64,000 bases of DNA from Geminicoccus roseus DSM 18922 (GTDB lineage Bacteria; Pseudomonadota; Alphaproteobacteria; Geminicoccales; Geminicoccaceae). The notes under the pieces were generated by a model. The model was not told the origin of the DNA, ran no database searches, and saw only the letters and a program-made list of their open reading frames with translations. The stretch lies in assembly GCF_000427665.1 (NCBI RefSeq), contig NZ_KE386572.1, positions 2,070,196 through 2,134,195 of the forward strand, written 5' to 3'. Positions 1 to 11,360 of the stretch are shown here, piece by piece (the first letter of the stretch is position 1; each line of letters begins with the position of its first letter). The translations under genes were made by a program, and so were the position numbers.

Positions 1-135
1 GCGCAGGCGGCCGCCGCGGTGCTTGGCTACAACTACCCGGGCTCTATCTGGTACGAGCGGTCCTACGCTCTGCTGGAGGGCCAGAACCTGCAGCCTGCGG
101 AGGACAGCGGGTCATGGTTGTCGAACCTGTTCTGA
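1..135 (+). CDS. bamD: Outer membrane assembly lipoprotein BamD, C-terminal end (partial)
   Basis: The first 44 codons of the window are the tail of a gene that begins upstream, ending in TGA at 133-135. The residues include [17 protein letters not shown], which matches the characteristic C-terminus of BamD (ComL/YfiO), the TPR lipoprotein of the BAM complex that inserts beta-barrel proteins into the outer membrane. The position directly upstream of recN is the usual alphaproteobacterial order. Because only the tail is visible, the lipobox and TPR repeats cannot be checked. Confidence 0.85.
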   Translation, partial: AQAAAAVLGYNYPGSIWYERSYALLEGQNLQPAEDSGSWLSNLF

Positions 136-151
136 ACGCCCGGGACCGTTC

Positions 152-1810
152 ATGCTGCACAGCCTGAACGTCCGTGACCTTCTGCTCCTGGACCGGCTCG
201 ACCTGGAGTTCGGCGAGGGGCTGAGCACGCTCACCGGCGAGACCGGGGCGGGCAAGTCGATCCTGCTGGGCTGCCTGGGCCTGGCCAGCGGGGCGCGCGC
301 CGAGCGCGGCCAGGTGCGCATCGGCAGCAGCCAGGGCTCGGTCACCGCCATCTTCACCCTGCCGCCGGACCATCCGGCCCGGGCGATCCTGGCGGAGCAG
401 GGCATCGCCTGCGCCGAGGAGATCAGCCTGCGCCGGGTCGTGTTCGCGGACGGCCGCTCGCGCGCCTTCATCGAGGACGAGCCGGTCGCGATCGGCACCC
501 TGGAACGGGTCGGCCGCGACCTGGTCGAGGTGCACGGCCAGTTCGAGCAGCGCGGCCTGGCCGACCCCGCCCGCCACCGGGCGCTGCTCGACGCGTTCGG
601 CGGCCACGAGGCCGAGGCCGAGGCGGTCCGCCGCACCTGGCAGGCCTGGCGCGACGTGAAGACCCGCCTGGACGAGCGCCGCCGCGCGCTGGAGCAGGCC
701 GCGGCCGAGGAGGAGCGCCTGCGCGCCCATCTGGCCGAGCTGGAGAAGTTCGGGCCGGTGCCGAGGGAGGAGGAGGAACTGGCGGCCGAGCGCCAGCGCC
801 TGCAGACCCGCGACCGGCAGATCGCCCTGTTCGACGAGGCCGCCAAGGGCCTGGCGGACGCCGCCGAGCGGCTGGCCGGGACCCAGCGCAAGCTGGACCG
901 CTCTGGCATCGACGATCCGAGCCTTGAGCAGATCGTGGAAGGGCTGGAGCGCGCGTCGTCCGAGCTGGCCGATGTGGAGCGCGCCACCGCCGAGCGGCTG
1001 CGCGAGCTGGTGCATGCCGAGGGCCGGCTGGACGAGGTCGAGGAACGCCTGTTCGCGCTGCGGGCGCTGGCCCGCAAGCACCGGGTATCCGCCGACGAGC
1101 TGGAGGGCCTGCGCGAGGAGTTCATCGCGGAACTGGGCCGGATCGAGACCGGCGCTGCCGACGTCGTGCGGCTGGAAGCCGAGGCGACAATCCTGCACGA
1201 GCGGTTCCTGGCCGCGGTCCAGGCTTTGTCCGCCGCCCGCGCCCGCACCGCCGGGGCGATGAGCGAGGCCGTCGCGGCCGAGCTGGCGCCGCTCAAGCTG
1301 GAGCGCGCCACCCTGCGCGTCACCCTGACCCCGCTGGAGCCGGAGGCCTATGGGCCGGACGGCGCGGAGCGGGTCGCCTTCGAGGTCCGCACCAATCCCG
1401 GCCAGCCGTTCGGGCCGATCGGCAAGATCGCCTCGGGCGGTGAGCTTGCCCGCTTCATGCTGGCGCTGAAGGTGGTGCTGGCGCGTTTGCAGCCGGCCGG
1501 CACCCTGGTGTTCGACGAGATCGACGCCGGGACCGGGGGTGCCACCGCGGACGCGATCGGCGAACGCCTGGCGCGCCTGGCCCGCGAGCGCCAGGTCCTG
1601 GTGGTGACCCACGCGCCCCAGGTCGCGGCGCGCGCCCAGAGCCATCTCCGGGTGGTCAAGATCCAGGAGGACGACCGGACCCGGGTGGTGGTGGAGCCCC
1701 TGGAGGGCGAGGAACGCCGCGACGAGATCGCCCGGATGCTGGCCGGCGCCCAGGTGACCAGCGCCGCGCGGGCCGCGGCCGACAGTCTTATTCAGGATGC
1801 GGTATCGTAG
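152..1810 (+). CDS. recN: DNA repair protein RecN
   Basis: SMC-like ATPase that acts at DNA double-strand breaks in recombinational repair. The 552-residue product has the normal RecN length. Walker A is GETGAGKS at residues 29-36, a long Glu/Arg/Ala-rich coiled-coil region fills the middle (about 150-370), and the C-terminal head carries the signature ASGGELARFMLALK and Walker B with VFDEIDAGTGG. The frame is open further upstream, into bamD, but the ATG at 152 gives the family N-terminus (MLHSLNVRDLLLLD) and is preferred. The stop codon is immediately followed by the ligA ATG, so recN and ligA are almost certainly co-transcribed. Confidence 0.96.
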   Translation: MLHSLNVRDLLLLDRLDLEFGEGLSTLTGETGAGKSILLGCLGLASGARAERGQVRIGSSQGSVTAIFTLPPDHPARAILAEQGIACAEEISLRRVVFADGRSRAFIEDEPVAIGTLERVGRDLVEVHGQFEQRGLADPARHRALLDAFGGHEAEAEAVRRTWQAWRDVKTRLDERRRALEQAAAEEERLRAHLAELEKFGPVPREEEELAAERQRLQTRDRQIALFDEAAKGLADAAERLAGTQRKLDRSGIDDPSLEQIVEGLERASSELADVERATAERLRELVHAEGRLDEVEERLFALRALARKHRVSADELEGLREEFIAELGRIETGAADVVRLEAEATILHERFLAAVQALSAARARTAGAMSEAVAAELAPLKLERATLRVTLTPLEPEAYGPDGAERVAFEVRTNPGQPFGPIGKIASGGELARFMLALKVVLARLQPAGTLVFDEIDAGTGGATADAIGERLARLARERQVLVVTHAPQVAARAQSHLRVVKIQEDDRTRVVVEPLEGEERRDEIARMLAGAQVTSAARAAADSLIQDAVS

Positions 1811-4163
<2,353 letters not shown>

Positions 4164-4167
<4 letters not shown>

Positions 4168-5057
4168 GCGTCGCCGCCGAGCCGCTCGACCAGGAAACCC
4201 ATGACGGCCCGCACCGCCGGCAGCTGGCCGCGCCGGTGCGGCACCACGAGCGTGGTCGCAACTGCGCCGGCCGTCCATGCCGGCAGGAGCTGGACCAGCC
4301 CGCCACCGTCGAGACGCCGAAGGCAGATCGAGCGGGGCAGGCAGGCGATCCCCAGTCCGGCTGCGGCGGCCTCCAGCAGCAGGATGGATTCGTCCAGCAC
4401 CAGGCGCGGCCGCGGCGCCACCTCCACCTCGGTCCCATCCGCACTGCGCAGCCGCCAGGCAGTCGCGGCCGGGCCGGTCAGCAGGCCGTCATGCGCCAGG
4501 AGATCCTGCGGTGAACCCGGCGCGCCCGCCCGCTCCAGATAGCTCCGTGCCGCCACCAGCAGCACCGGGTCGCTGCCGAGCCGGCGCTGCACCAGCGCCG
4601 AATCCGGCAGCGACGCGAAATGGTCGCGGATTGCCAAGTCGAAGCCTTCCTGGACCAGGTCGACGAACCGGTCGGTCGCGTGCACCTGCAGCAGCAGCCG
4701 GGGGTGGTTCTGCGCCAGTTCCGGCAGGAGAGCCGCCAGCCGGAACTGCGCGGTCGGCACCGAGGCGGTCAGCCGCACGGTGCCGCTCGGCTCGGCAAGG
4801 CGCCGGCGCACCACCGTCTCGGCGGCCTCGGCCTCTATCAGCGCGGCCCGGGCGTGCTCGTGGAATTCATGGCCGGCCTCGGTCAGCACGAAGCTGCGCG
4901 AGGTTCGCTGGATCAGCCGGGCGCCCAGCTCCTCCTCCAGTGCGGCGACCCGCTTGCTCAGGGTAGATTTTGGCACGTGCAGGCTGCGCGCCGCCGGTGC
5001 GAAGCCGCCATAGGCGACCACCTGGACGAAGCAGCGCAGATCGTTGAGGTTGCGCAT
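4164..5057 (-). CDS. LysR-family transcriptional regulator
   Basis: 297 residues with the LysR winged-helix domain at the N-terminus (MRNLNDLRCFVQVVAYGGFAPAA..., followed by the recognition helix SLHVPKSTLSKRVAALEEELG) and a periplasmic-binding-like effector domain beyond about residue 90. Transcribed divergently from a glutathione transferase gene starting at 5180. In this family that arrangement usually means the regulator controls the divergent gene and itself. A 9-bp direct repeat in the intervening 122 bp is a candidate site. The effector is unknown. Confidence 0.9.
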
Positions 5058-5060
5058 CCG

Positions 5061-5119
5061 GCGTCCACGCCTGTGAACGATGTGTCTCCGCTACGCTGAC
5101 TACCCGCCCAGCGTCCACG
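5061..5119. promoter_or_regulatory. Candidate LysR operator: 9-bp direct repeat in the divergent promoter
   Basis: GCGTCCACG occurs at 5061-5069 and again at 5111-5119, 50 bp apart start to start, roughly five helical turns. The first copy is also part of an inverted repeat, GGCGT-CC-ACGCC, at 5060-5071. Both lie between the divergent LysR and GST starts. Two same-face sites would suit a tetrameric LysR regulator, but binding is inferred only. Confidence 0.3.
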
Positions 5120-5179
5120 AAGCGAGACTGACGGAGCAGGGCAGCCGCGGGCTGCCCGTCAGCGCAGGCGAACCCGATC

Positions 5180-5875
5180 ATGCAACCCATCCTCTTCTAC
5201 GGCGTGCCGGAAGGCTGCTCGTTCGGCTCGATCGTGGCCCTGGAATGGCTGGGCATTCCCTACCGGCTGTGCCGCATCGCCATGCCCGAGGTCGTGCAGA
5301 GCGAGGCCTACCGGCGCATCAACCCGGTTGGAGAAACCCCGGCGCTGCTGACCGGAAGCGGTGCCGTCCTGACGGAGAGCATGGCGATCCTCAACCATCT
5401 GGGCAGCCAGGGCATCGCGCAGGGCTTGGCGTTCGCCCAGGGCAGCTCCGGCTTCGACCGGCTCAACGCCATGCTGGCCTTCCTGAACACCAGCTTCTTC
5501 AACGCCTTCAGCCCGCTCTGGCACACGCTGGAGCATCCTGGCGAGGGGAACGCGGCGCTGGTCGCCTATGGCCGCTCCCTGGTGGCGAAGGCCCATGCCG
5601 AGCTGGAGGCGATGCTGGACGGCAAGGACTGGCTGCTGGGCGACCGGCCCACGCTCGCGGACGCCTATTTCGCCGGCATCGCCCGCTGGACCGATGTGCA
5701 CCCGGTGGTCGACCGGCGCACCTATCCCTGCCTCCAGCGCCTGTTCCAGCGGCTGCAGGACGACCCGGCCGTACGCTTTGCCTATGCCGTCGAGCACGAG
5801 CAGTCTGCCCGGTCGGCCGGTGGCTTCGTCGGCCATGTCGACCTGACGGACGTGCTGCGCCTGCCGCCGGCCTAA
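5180..5875 (+). CDS. Glutathione S-transferase family protein
   Basis: 231 residues with a thioredoxin-like N-terminal domain (ILFYGVPEGCSFGSIVALEWLGIPY, then the cis-proline region NPVGETPALL around residues 48-57 and the TESMAIL segment that binds the glutathione gamma-glutamyl moiety) and an all-helical C-terminal domain with the N-capping motif GDRPTLADAYFAGIARW. Probably a cytosolic conjugation or reductive enzyme, substrate not predictable. Divergent from the LysR gene at 4164-5057, which is its likely regulator. Confidence 0.88.
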   Translation: MQPILFYGVPEGCSFGSIVALEWLGIPYRLCRIAMPEVVQSEAYRRINPVGETPALLTGSGAVLTESMAILNHLGSQGIAQGLAFAQGSSGFDRLNAMLAFLNTSFFNAFSPLWHTLEHPGEGNAALVAYGRSLVAKAHAELEAMLDGKDWLLGDRPTLADAYFAGIARWTDVHPVVDRRTYPCLQRLFQRLQDDPAVRFAYAVEHEQSARSAGGFVGHVDLTDVLRLPPA

Positions 5876-5882
5876 GGTTGCG

Positions 5883-7658
5883 TCAGAGCGGTGCGCAGGC
5901 CCGCTCCAGCCAGTTCTGCGTCGCTGGATCGACCAGCGGGCCGATCTCGGCCAGAACCCGGGTGTGGTAGCGGTCCAGCCACGCCCGCTCCGCTGCGGTG
6001 AGCAGGTCCGCCACGACCATGGCCCGGTCGATCGGGACCAGGGTCAGGGTCCCGAACCGCAGGAGCTTGCGCTCGCCGCCCGGGGGCGTCTCGGCCTGCT
6101 CCACCACCAGCAGGTTCTCGGTGCGGATCCCGTGGCTGCCGGCGACATACTGGCCGGGCTCGTTGGACAGGATCATGCCCGGCTGCAGCTTGACCAGGCT
6201 CTGGCCCTTGGCGATCCGGCAGGGGCCCTCGTGGACGCACAGGTAGCTGCCGACGCCGTGGCCGGTGCCATGGTCAAAGTCGAAGCCGTGCCGCCAGAGC
6301 GCCATCCGCGCCAGCGTGTCCAGCTGCGCGCCGCTGGTCCCTTCCGGGAAGACCGCTTCCGACAGCTCGATCATGCCCTTCAGCACCAGGGTAAACTGCA
6401 CCCGGACGTGCTCTGGCACCTGGCCCAGGCCGATGGTCCGGGTCACGTCGGTGGTGCCGTCCAGGTACTGGCCGCCGCTGTCCACCAGGTAGACGCTGCC
6501 GGGATCCAGCTGGCGGTTGGTCTCGGGCGTGGTCCGGTAGTGCGGCTGCGCGGCGTTCGGCCCGTGCGCGCTGATCGTCTCGAAGCTCAGGCCCCGGAAC
6601 AGTTCGTCCTCGGCCCGGATCGCGCGCAGCCTTGCCGCGGCCGCGACCTCGTCGACGCCGGCCGGCACCGCCTCTTCGGTCAGCCAGCACAGGAAGCGCG
6701 CCATCGCCGCGCCGTCGCGACGCTGGGCTGCGAAGGCGCCGGCGACCTCGGTGGCGTTCTTGGTCGCCCGCGCGAGCGGGATCGGGTCCTCGCCCTCGAT
6801 CACCGTGCCGCCGGCCTGCTCGAACCGGTCGGCGAAGCCCACGGCCGAATAGGCCGGGTCGGCCAGGAGGCGCAAGCCGCGGGCACCCAGCTCGTCCAGC
6901 GCCGGCTCGAACGCCTCATAGGCCTCGAGCGCCACCCGGTTGCCGAACGCCACCCCGGCGAACTTGGCCTGGTCGGTGAACAGCCGGACATGGCCATCGC
7001 TGCCGAGCAGGGCGAAGCCCAGCGGCAGCGGATTGAACGGCACGTCGGCGCCGCGGACATTGAGGAGCCAGGCGATCGATTCGGGCGCGGTGATCAGGAG
7101 CTGGTCGGCGCCAGCCTTGGCCACCGCCGCCCCCATCCGCTCGCTCTTGGCGATGGCATCCTCGCCGGCATGAGCCAGCGGGTGCTCATGGGCAGGCTCC
7201 GCCGGGCGTGTCGGCCGGTCGGTCCAGATCGCGTCGATCGGGTTGACCTCCAGCGCCACCAGCGACGCCCCGGCGCCTGCCAGCTTCTTCTCCATGGCGG
7301 CCCGCTCGGGCTTGCGCACCAGCCTCGGATCGTAGCCGATCTTCATGCCGCTCCCGACATGCTCCGCCAGCCAGGTGGAGGGGGGCGTGACCGTGCTGTT
7401 GGCACGCTCGAACAGGGCGGGGTCCAGTTCGCGCTCGAGCTGCACGGTGTAGCGCCCGTCGCTCAGCACCGCCGCCTTGTCCGGCAGCACCAGCAGCACG
7501 CCGGCCGAGCCGGTGAACCCGGTTGCCCATGCCACCCGCTCGGCGTTGGGCGGCAGGTATTCCGAGCCATGCTCGTCGGTGCGCGGCATCCAGAACCCGT
7601 CGACGCCGACGCTTGCGAGTTGGGCGCGCAGGGCTGCCAGCCGTTCGGCGATGCTCAT
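5883..7658 (-). CDS. pepP: Xaa-Pro aminopeptidase (aminopeptidase P, M24B family)
   Basis: Releases N-terminal residues that precede proline, using a dinuclear metal centre. The 591-residue length fits the long three-domain aminopeptidase P type: two creatinase-like N-terminal domains and a pita-bread catalytic domain. Metal ligands are visible in VDSGGQYLDGTTDVTRT (two Asp), GTGHGVG (His) and LSNEPGQY ... GIRTENLL (two Glu). Two ATGs lie close together; the one at 7658 sits 7 nt after an AGGA Shine-Dalgarno, whereas the one at 7664 is too close to it. The frame stays open upstream but without family similarity. Confidence 0.93.
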   Translation of the reverse strand: MSIAERLAALRAQLASVGVDGFWMPRTDEHGSEYLPPNAERVAWATGFTGSAGVLLVLPDKAAVLSDGRYTVQLERELDPALFERANSTVTPPSTWLAEHVGSGMKIGYDPRLVRKPERAAMEKKLAGAGASLVALEVNPIDAIWTDRPTRPAEPAHEHPLAHAGEDAIAKSERMGAAVAKAGADQLLITAPESIAWLLNVRGADVPFNPLPLGFALLGSDGHVRLFTDQAKFAGVAFGNRVALEAYEAFEPALDELGARGLRLLADPAYSAVGFADRFEQAGGTVIEGEDPIPLARATKNATEVAGAFAAQRRDGAAMARFLCWLTEEAVPAGVDEVAAAARLRAIRAEDELFRGLSFETISAHGPNAAQPHYRTTPETNRQLDPGSVYLVDSGGQYLDGTTDVTRTIGLGQVPEHVRVQFTLVLKGMIELSEAVFPEGTSGAQLDTLARMALWRHGFDFDHGTGHGVGSYLCVHEGPCRIAKGQSLVKLQPGMILSNEPGQYVAGSHGIRTENLLVVEQAETPPGGERKLLRFGTLTLVPIDRAMVVADLLTAAERAWLDRYHTRVLAEIGPLVDPATQNWLERACAPL

Positions 7659-7734
7659 CGACATTTCCTGTCCGGGGATCGTAGTGCTGCCAGGATAGCG
7701 GCAGGAAGCGCGGCAGGGCCAGCCGGCAGCACGC

Positions 7735-8049
7735 TCACGAGAAGCGATGGCGCAGCTCGTAATGCGCCGAGCGCGCCTCGAACCGGGCCAGGATCGCCCT
7801 GGCCGCGGCCGGGACATAGGCGGCCTCGCCGCCCACGCCGGCGAAACGTTCCAACGCCGCCCGGTCGGCAAACCACATGATCGTCACGAACCCGGTCTCG
7901 CCGCCTTCCTCCCGGCGCAACAGGTCGATGTGTTCCAGCCCCTCCGGGCTGCGGCGGCGGATGCCCGGGAAGATCTCGTCTCGCAGCAATTCCTCGTAGC
8001 GCTCGGCCTGCTCCGGGCAGGTCCACCCATACCAGATGCGGGCGAACAT
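7735..8049 (-). CDS. Antibiotic-biosynthesis-monooxygenase-like (ABM fold) small protein
   Basis: 104 residues resembling the ABM/ferredoxin-like fold: an opening strand (MFARIWYGWTCPEQAERYEELL), a central segment (GLEHIDLLRREEG) and GFVTIMWFADRAALERFAG. Such proteins are often small monooxygenases, but no catalytic residues can be asserted here. The start at 8049 has a very good Shine-Dalgarno (GGAGGAACGATC before ATG). It is divergent from the Lrp-type gene at 8178, a plausible regulator. Confidence 0.8.
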   Translation of the reverse strand: MFARIWYGWTCPEQAERYEELLRDEIFPGIRRRSPEGLEHIDLLRREEGGETGFVTIMWFADRAALERFAGVGGEAAYVPAAARAILARFEARSAHYELRHRFS

Positions 8050-8152
8050 GATCGTTCCTCCAGTGGCCTGGACCGCTTCATGCCACTGCCGGGCGGGGCA
8101 TGTCCTTGCGAAGTCGGTCGCCGGCTGCGAGGCCTTTGGCAGATTCCTGCGT

Positions 8153-8160
8153 CCCCCCCC
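8153..8160. repeat. Homopolymeric C8 tract in the divergent promoter region
   Basis: Eight consecutive cytosines lie 17 bp before the Lrp-type start codon, in the region shared with the divergent ABM-like gene. Tracts of this length can slip during replication and alter promoter spacing; they can also be assembly-sensitive. Confidence 0.6.
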
Positions 8161-8177
8161 GTTCCTGGACAACGAAC

Positions 8178-8717
8178 ATGCCCAGACTGGACGAGATCGA
8201 CCGCCGCATCCTTGCGGCCCTGCAGGCCGATGGCCGGATCAGCAACGCGGAACTGGCCGACAAGGTGGGCCTGTCGGCCTCACCCTGCCTGCGCCGGGTG
8301 CGCGCCCTGGAGCAGGCGGGGGTGATCGCCGGCTATCGCGCGATCCTGGACCGGGAGGCGGTCGGGCTCGGCCTCACCGTGTTCGTGGCGATCAAGGTGG
8401 CGCGCCATTCCAAGGACGCCGCGGCGGCGCTGCAGGAAGCGCTGGGCGGGATCGACGAGGTGGTGGCCTGCCACATGGTGTCGGGCGAGGCCGATTTCCT
8501 GGCGGAGATGGTGGTGGCCGACCTCCGGCAGTACGAGCGGATCCTGACCGAGCGCCTGCTGACCCTGCCGATGGTCGGCGACATCCGGTCCAACGTGGTG
8601 CTGCGCCGGATCCGCTCGGACGGCCCGCTGCCCCTTGCCGCCAGCCTGGACCCAAGCACGAAAAAGGCCGGCCAGGTCGCCCCGGCCGGCCTCTCGATCT
8701 CGCGGACCGATCCCTAG
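8178..8717 (+). CDS. Lrp/AsnC-family transcriptional regulator
   Basis: 179 residues. The N-terminal AsnC-type helix-turn-helix is clear (LDEIDRRILAALQADGRISNAELADKVGLSASPCLRRVRALEQAGVI), followed by the RAM ligand-binding domain with the typical DREAVGLGLTVFVAIKV and GEADFLAEMVV segments. It probably senses an amino acid. The last roughly 20 codons (after PLPLAASLDP) are not conserved-looking and lie over the terminator hairpin of the convergent infC gene. The start at 8178 is chosen from the family N-terminus; an upstream in-frame extension has no similarity. Confidence 0.92.
   Translation: MPRLDEIDRRILAALQADGRISNAELADKVGLSASPCLRRVRALEQAGVIAGYRAILDREAVGLGLTVFVAIKVARHSKDAAAALQEALGGIDEVVACHMVSGEADFLAEMVVADLRQYERILTERLLTLPMVGDIRSNVVLRRIRSDGPLPLAASLDPSTKKAGQVAPAGLSISRTDP
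8661..8692 (-). terminator. Rho-independent terminator of infC, embedded in the 3' end of the Lrp gene
   Basis: A perfect 9-bp stem (AGGCCGGCC at 8665-8673 with GGCCGGCCT at 8684-8692, 10-nt loop) is followed on the minus strand by a five-T run (8665-8661). It lies 36 nt past the infC stop, inside the last codons of the convergent regulator. Confidence 0.8.
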
Positions 8718-8727
8718 CGGGAACCGG

Positions 8728-9246
8728 TCACTTCAGCGGCGCCATCACCATGACCATCTGGCGGCCTTCCAGGCGGGGCATCTGCTCCACCTTGCCCAGA
8801 TCGACCACCTCGTCGCGCACCTTGGTGAGGACATTCATGCCCAGATGCTGGTGCGCCATCTCGCGGCCGCGGAATCGCATGGTCACCTTGACCTTGTCGC
8901 CCTCGGTCAGGAACTCGCGCACCTTGCGCATCTTGATGCCGTAGTCGTTGTCATCGATGCCGGGCCGGAGCTTGATCTCCTTGACCTCGATGACCTTCTG
9001 CTTCTTGCGGGCCTCGGCTGCCTTCTTCTGCGCCTCGTACTTGAACTTGCCGTAGTCGAGGATCTTGCAGACCGGAGGCCGCGCGGTCGGCGATACTTCC
9101 ACCAAGTCGAGGCCGGCTTCCTCAGCCCGCGCGAGTGCCTCGCGCAGCGACACGACGCCGATCATCTCCCCGTCCTCGCCCACCAGGCGAACCTCACGGG
9201 CTTCGATGTGGTAGTTGATCGCGTACTCTTCCCGAGCGTTGCTCAT
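8728..9246 (-). CDS. infC: Translation initiation factor IF-3
   Basis: Binds the 30S subunit and proofreads initiator tRNA and start codon. 172 residues with the N-terminal domain ([39 protein letters not shown]), the lysine-rich linker ([17 protein letters not shown]) and the C-terminal domain ([25 protein letters not shown]). Many infC genes use a rare start such as AUU. Here the in-frame upstream codons offer none, so ATG at 9246 is taken. It follows thrS by 41 nt on the same strand, the widely conserved thrS-infC order, but rpmI and rplT do not follow. Confidence 0.96.
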   Translation of the reverse strand: MSNAREEYAINYHIEAREVRLVGEDGEMIGVVSLREALARAEEAGLDLVEVSPTARPPVCKILDYGKFKYEAQKKAAEARKKQKVIEVKEIKLRPGIDDNDYGIKMRKVREFLTEGDKVKVTMRFRGREMAHQHLGMNVLTKVRDEVVDLGKVEQMPRLEGRQMVMVMAPLK

Positions 9247-9287
9247 CCGGTTCTTGCTGCTCCGTAGTTCATGATCATGTCCGCTGC

Positions 9288-11261
9288 TTACACGCTACCC
9301 AATGTATGCGCGATGTCAGGCGGCATCGACTCTCGCTGGCACAACGCCACGGCTTCGTCAAGCTTTAGGCTCTCCTGACCCTGCGATCCCAGCCGCCGCA
9401 GGCTCACCGTGCCGCCTTCCGATTCCTTTGCACCGACCGCGACGATCCACGGCACCTTGCGCAGGGAATGCTGGCGGATCTTGTAGCCGATCTTGTCCGC
9501 GCCCTTGTCGACCTCGACCTGGATTCCCGCCCGGCGGAAAGCCTGGCCCACCTGGTCGGCATAGGCGTCGGCGTCGTTGGTGATGGTCGCCACCACCACC
9601 TGCAAGGGCGCCAGCCACATCGGCAGCTTGCCGGCATGCTCCTCGATCAGGATGCCGAGGAACCGCTCCATCGAGCCCAGGATGGCCCGATGCAGCATGA
9701 CCGGCCGGTGCTTTTGGCCATCACTGCCAATATAGGAAGCGTCCAGCCGTTCCGGAAGGACGAAGTCCACCTGCAGCGTGCCGCACTGCCAGTCGCGGCC
9801 GATCGCGTCGCGCAGAACGAACTCGAGCTTGGGCCCGTAGAAGGCGCCTTCGCCCGGGTTCAGCGTGCATTCCAGCCCGGCGGCGTTGACCGCGTCCCAC
9901 AAGGCCTTCTCCGCCTGGTCCCAGACCTCGTCCGAGCCTGCGCGCACCGGCGGCCGGTCGCTGAACTTCACCTTGACGTCGGTAAAGCCGAAATCGGCAT
10001 AGACCGAGCGCAGCAGTTCCAGGAAGGTCTGCGTCTCCGCGTTGATCTGGGTCGGCTCGCAGAAGATGTGCGCGTCGTCCTGGGTGAAGGCGCGCACCCG
10101 CATGATGCCGTGCAAGGCGCCCGAAGGCTCGTTGCGGTGGCAGGCGCCGAACTCGGCCATGCGCAGCGGCAGGTCGCGGTAGCTGTGCTGCTGCTGGCGG
10201 AAGATCTGCACGTGGCCCGGGCAGTTCATCGGCTTGAGCGCCAGGATCCGGTCCTCGTTCTCGATCGTGAACATGTTCTGGCCGAACTTGTCCCAGTGCC
10301 CGGACGCCTCCCACAGCACCCGGTCGATCAGCTGCGGCGTGCGCACCTCGCGATAATCGGCCGCTTCCAGCCGGCGGCGCATGTAGTTCTCCACCGTCCG
10401 CCAGAGCTGCCAGCCGAGCGGGTGCCAGAACACCGAGCCGACTGCCTCCTCCTGGACGTGGAACAGGTCCATTTCCCGGCCGAGCCGGCGATGGTCGCGC
10501 TTCTCCGCTTCCTCCAGCTGGTGGAGATGGGCGGCCAGCTCTTCCTTGGTCGGGAACGCGACGCCGTAGATCCGCTGCAGCTGCGGGTTGCGCGCGTCGC
10601 CCCGCCAGTAGGCGCCGGCGACCTTGGTGAGCTTGAACGCGCCGATCCGGCCGGTGGATGGCCCATGCGGGCCGCGGCACAGGTCGAACCAGTCGCCCTG
10701 GTGGTAGAGGGTGACCGGCTGGTCCTCGGGGATGGCGTCCAGCAGCTCCAGCTTGAACTTCTCGCCCAGCTTCGCGAACCGCTCGTGCGCCTGCTGGCGG
10801 GTGACCTCGCCCCGCGAGAAGGGGTGGTCCTTCTTCACGATCTCGGCCATCCGCTTCTCGATCGCGGCCAGGTCGTCCGTGGTGAACGGCTGCTCGCGGT
10901 AGAAGTCGTAGTAGAAGCCGTTCTCGATCGACGGGCCGATCGTCACCTGGGTGCCCGGGAACAGGTCCTGGACCGCCTCGGCCATGACATGCGCGGTGTC
11001 GTGGCGCAGGAGCGGCCCGGCCTCCGGGTCGGCGGCCGTGATGATCCGGATCCGCGCGTCCTGCTCGATCGGCCGCGACAGGTCGCGCAGCTCGCCGTCC
11101 ACCTCGATCGCCAGCGCCTTCTTGGCTAGGCTCTTCGCGATCGATCCGGCGACCTCGAAGCCGGTCGGCGGAGTCTCGAAGCTGCGCGTGGCTCCGTCCG
11201 GCAGGGTGATCGCCACCCCGCGGTGTTCCGCGTGCCTGTTCGATTCCGCCATCATGCTCAT
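9288..11261 (-). CDS. thrS: Threonine-tRNA ligase
   Basis: Class II aminoacyl-tRNA synthetase charging tRNA-Thr. 657 residues with an N-terminal TGS domain ([19 protein letters not shown]), the editing domain ([17 protein letters not shown] with its HxxxH zinc-type motif), the catalytic core (motif 2 region with [23 protein letters not shown], zinc Cys in MNCPGH) and the anticodon-binding C-terminus. Three ATGs cluster at the start. The one at 11261 has AAGG 7 nt upstream and is chosen. Confidence 0.96.
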   Translation of the reverse strand: MSMMAESNRHAEHRGVAITLPDGATRSFETPPTGFEVAGSIAKSLAKKALAIEVDGELRDLSRPIEQDARIRIITAADPEAGPLLRHDTAHVMAEAVQDLFPGTQVTIGPSIENGFYYDFYREQPFTTDDLAAIEKRMAEIVKKDHPFSRGEVTRQQAHERFAKLGEKFKLELLDAIPEDQPVTLYHQGDWFDLCRGPHGPSTGRIGAFKLTKVAGAYWRGDARNPQLQRIYGVAFPTKEELAAHLHQLEEAEKRDHRRLGREMDLFHVQEEAVGSVFWHPLGWQLWRTVENYMRRRLEAADYREVRTPQLIDRVLWEASGHWDKFGQNMFTIENEDRILALKPMNCPGHVQIFRQQQHSYRDLPLRMAEFGACHRNEPSGALHGIMRVRAFTQDDAHIFCEPTQINAETQTFLELLRSVYADFGFTDVKVKFSDRPPVRAGSDEVWDQAEKALWDAVNAAGLECTLNPGEGAFYGPKLEFVLRDAIGRDWQCGTLQVDFVLPERLDASYIGSDGQKHRPVMLHRAILGSMERFLGILIEEHAGKLPMWLAPLQVVVATITNDADAYADQVGQAFRRAGIQVEVDKGADKIGYKIRQHSLRKVPWIVAVGAKESEGGTVSLRRLGSQGQESLKLDEAVALCQRESMPPDIAHTLGSV

Positions 11262-11360
11262 CGTCAAACCTTGTCGTCCGCTCCGGCAACGCATCGCTAC
11301 CACATCCGGTAGATAGGCGCTGTACCGGGCGAACGGGATGGGTACATGCCCGGTCCGCTG

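Noticed and set aside
8137-8150. Sigma-54-like TGGCAGATTCCTGC before the Lrp gene
   Set aside because: The GG and GC elements are separated by 9 nt instead of the required 10, which normally abolishes RpoN recognition.
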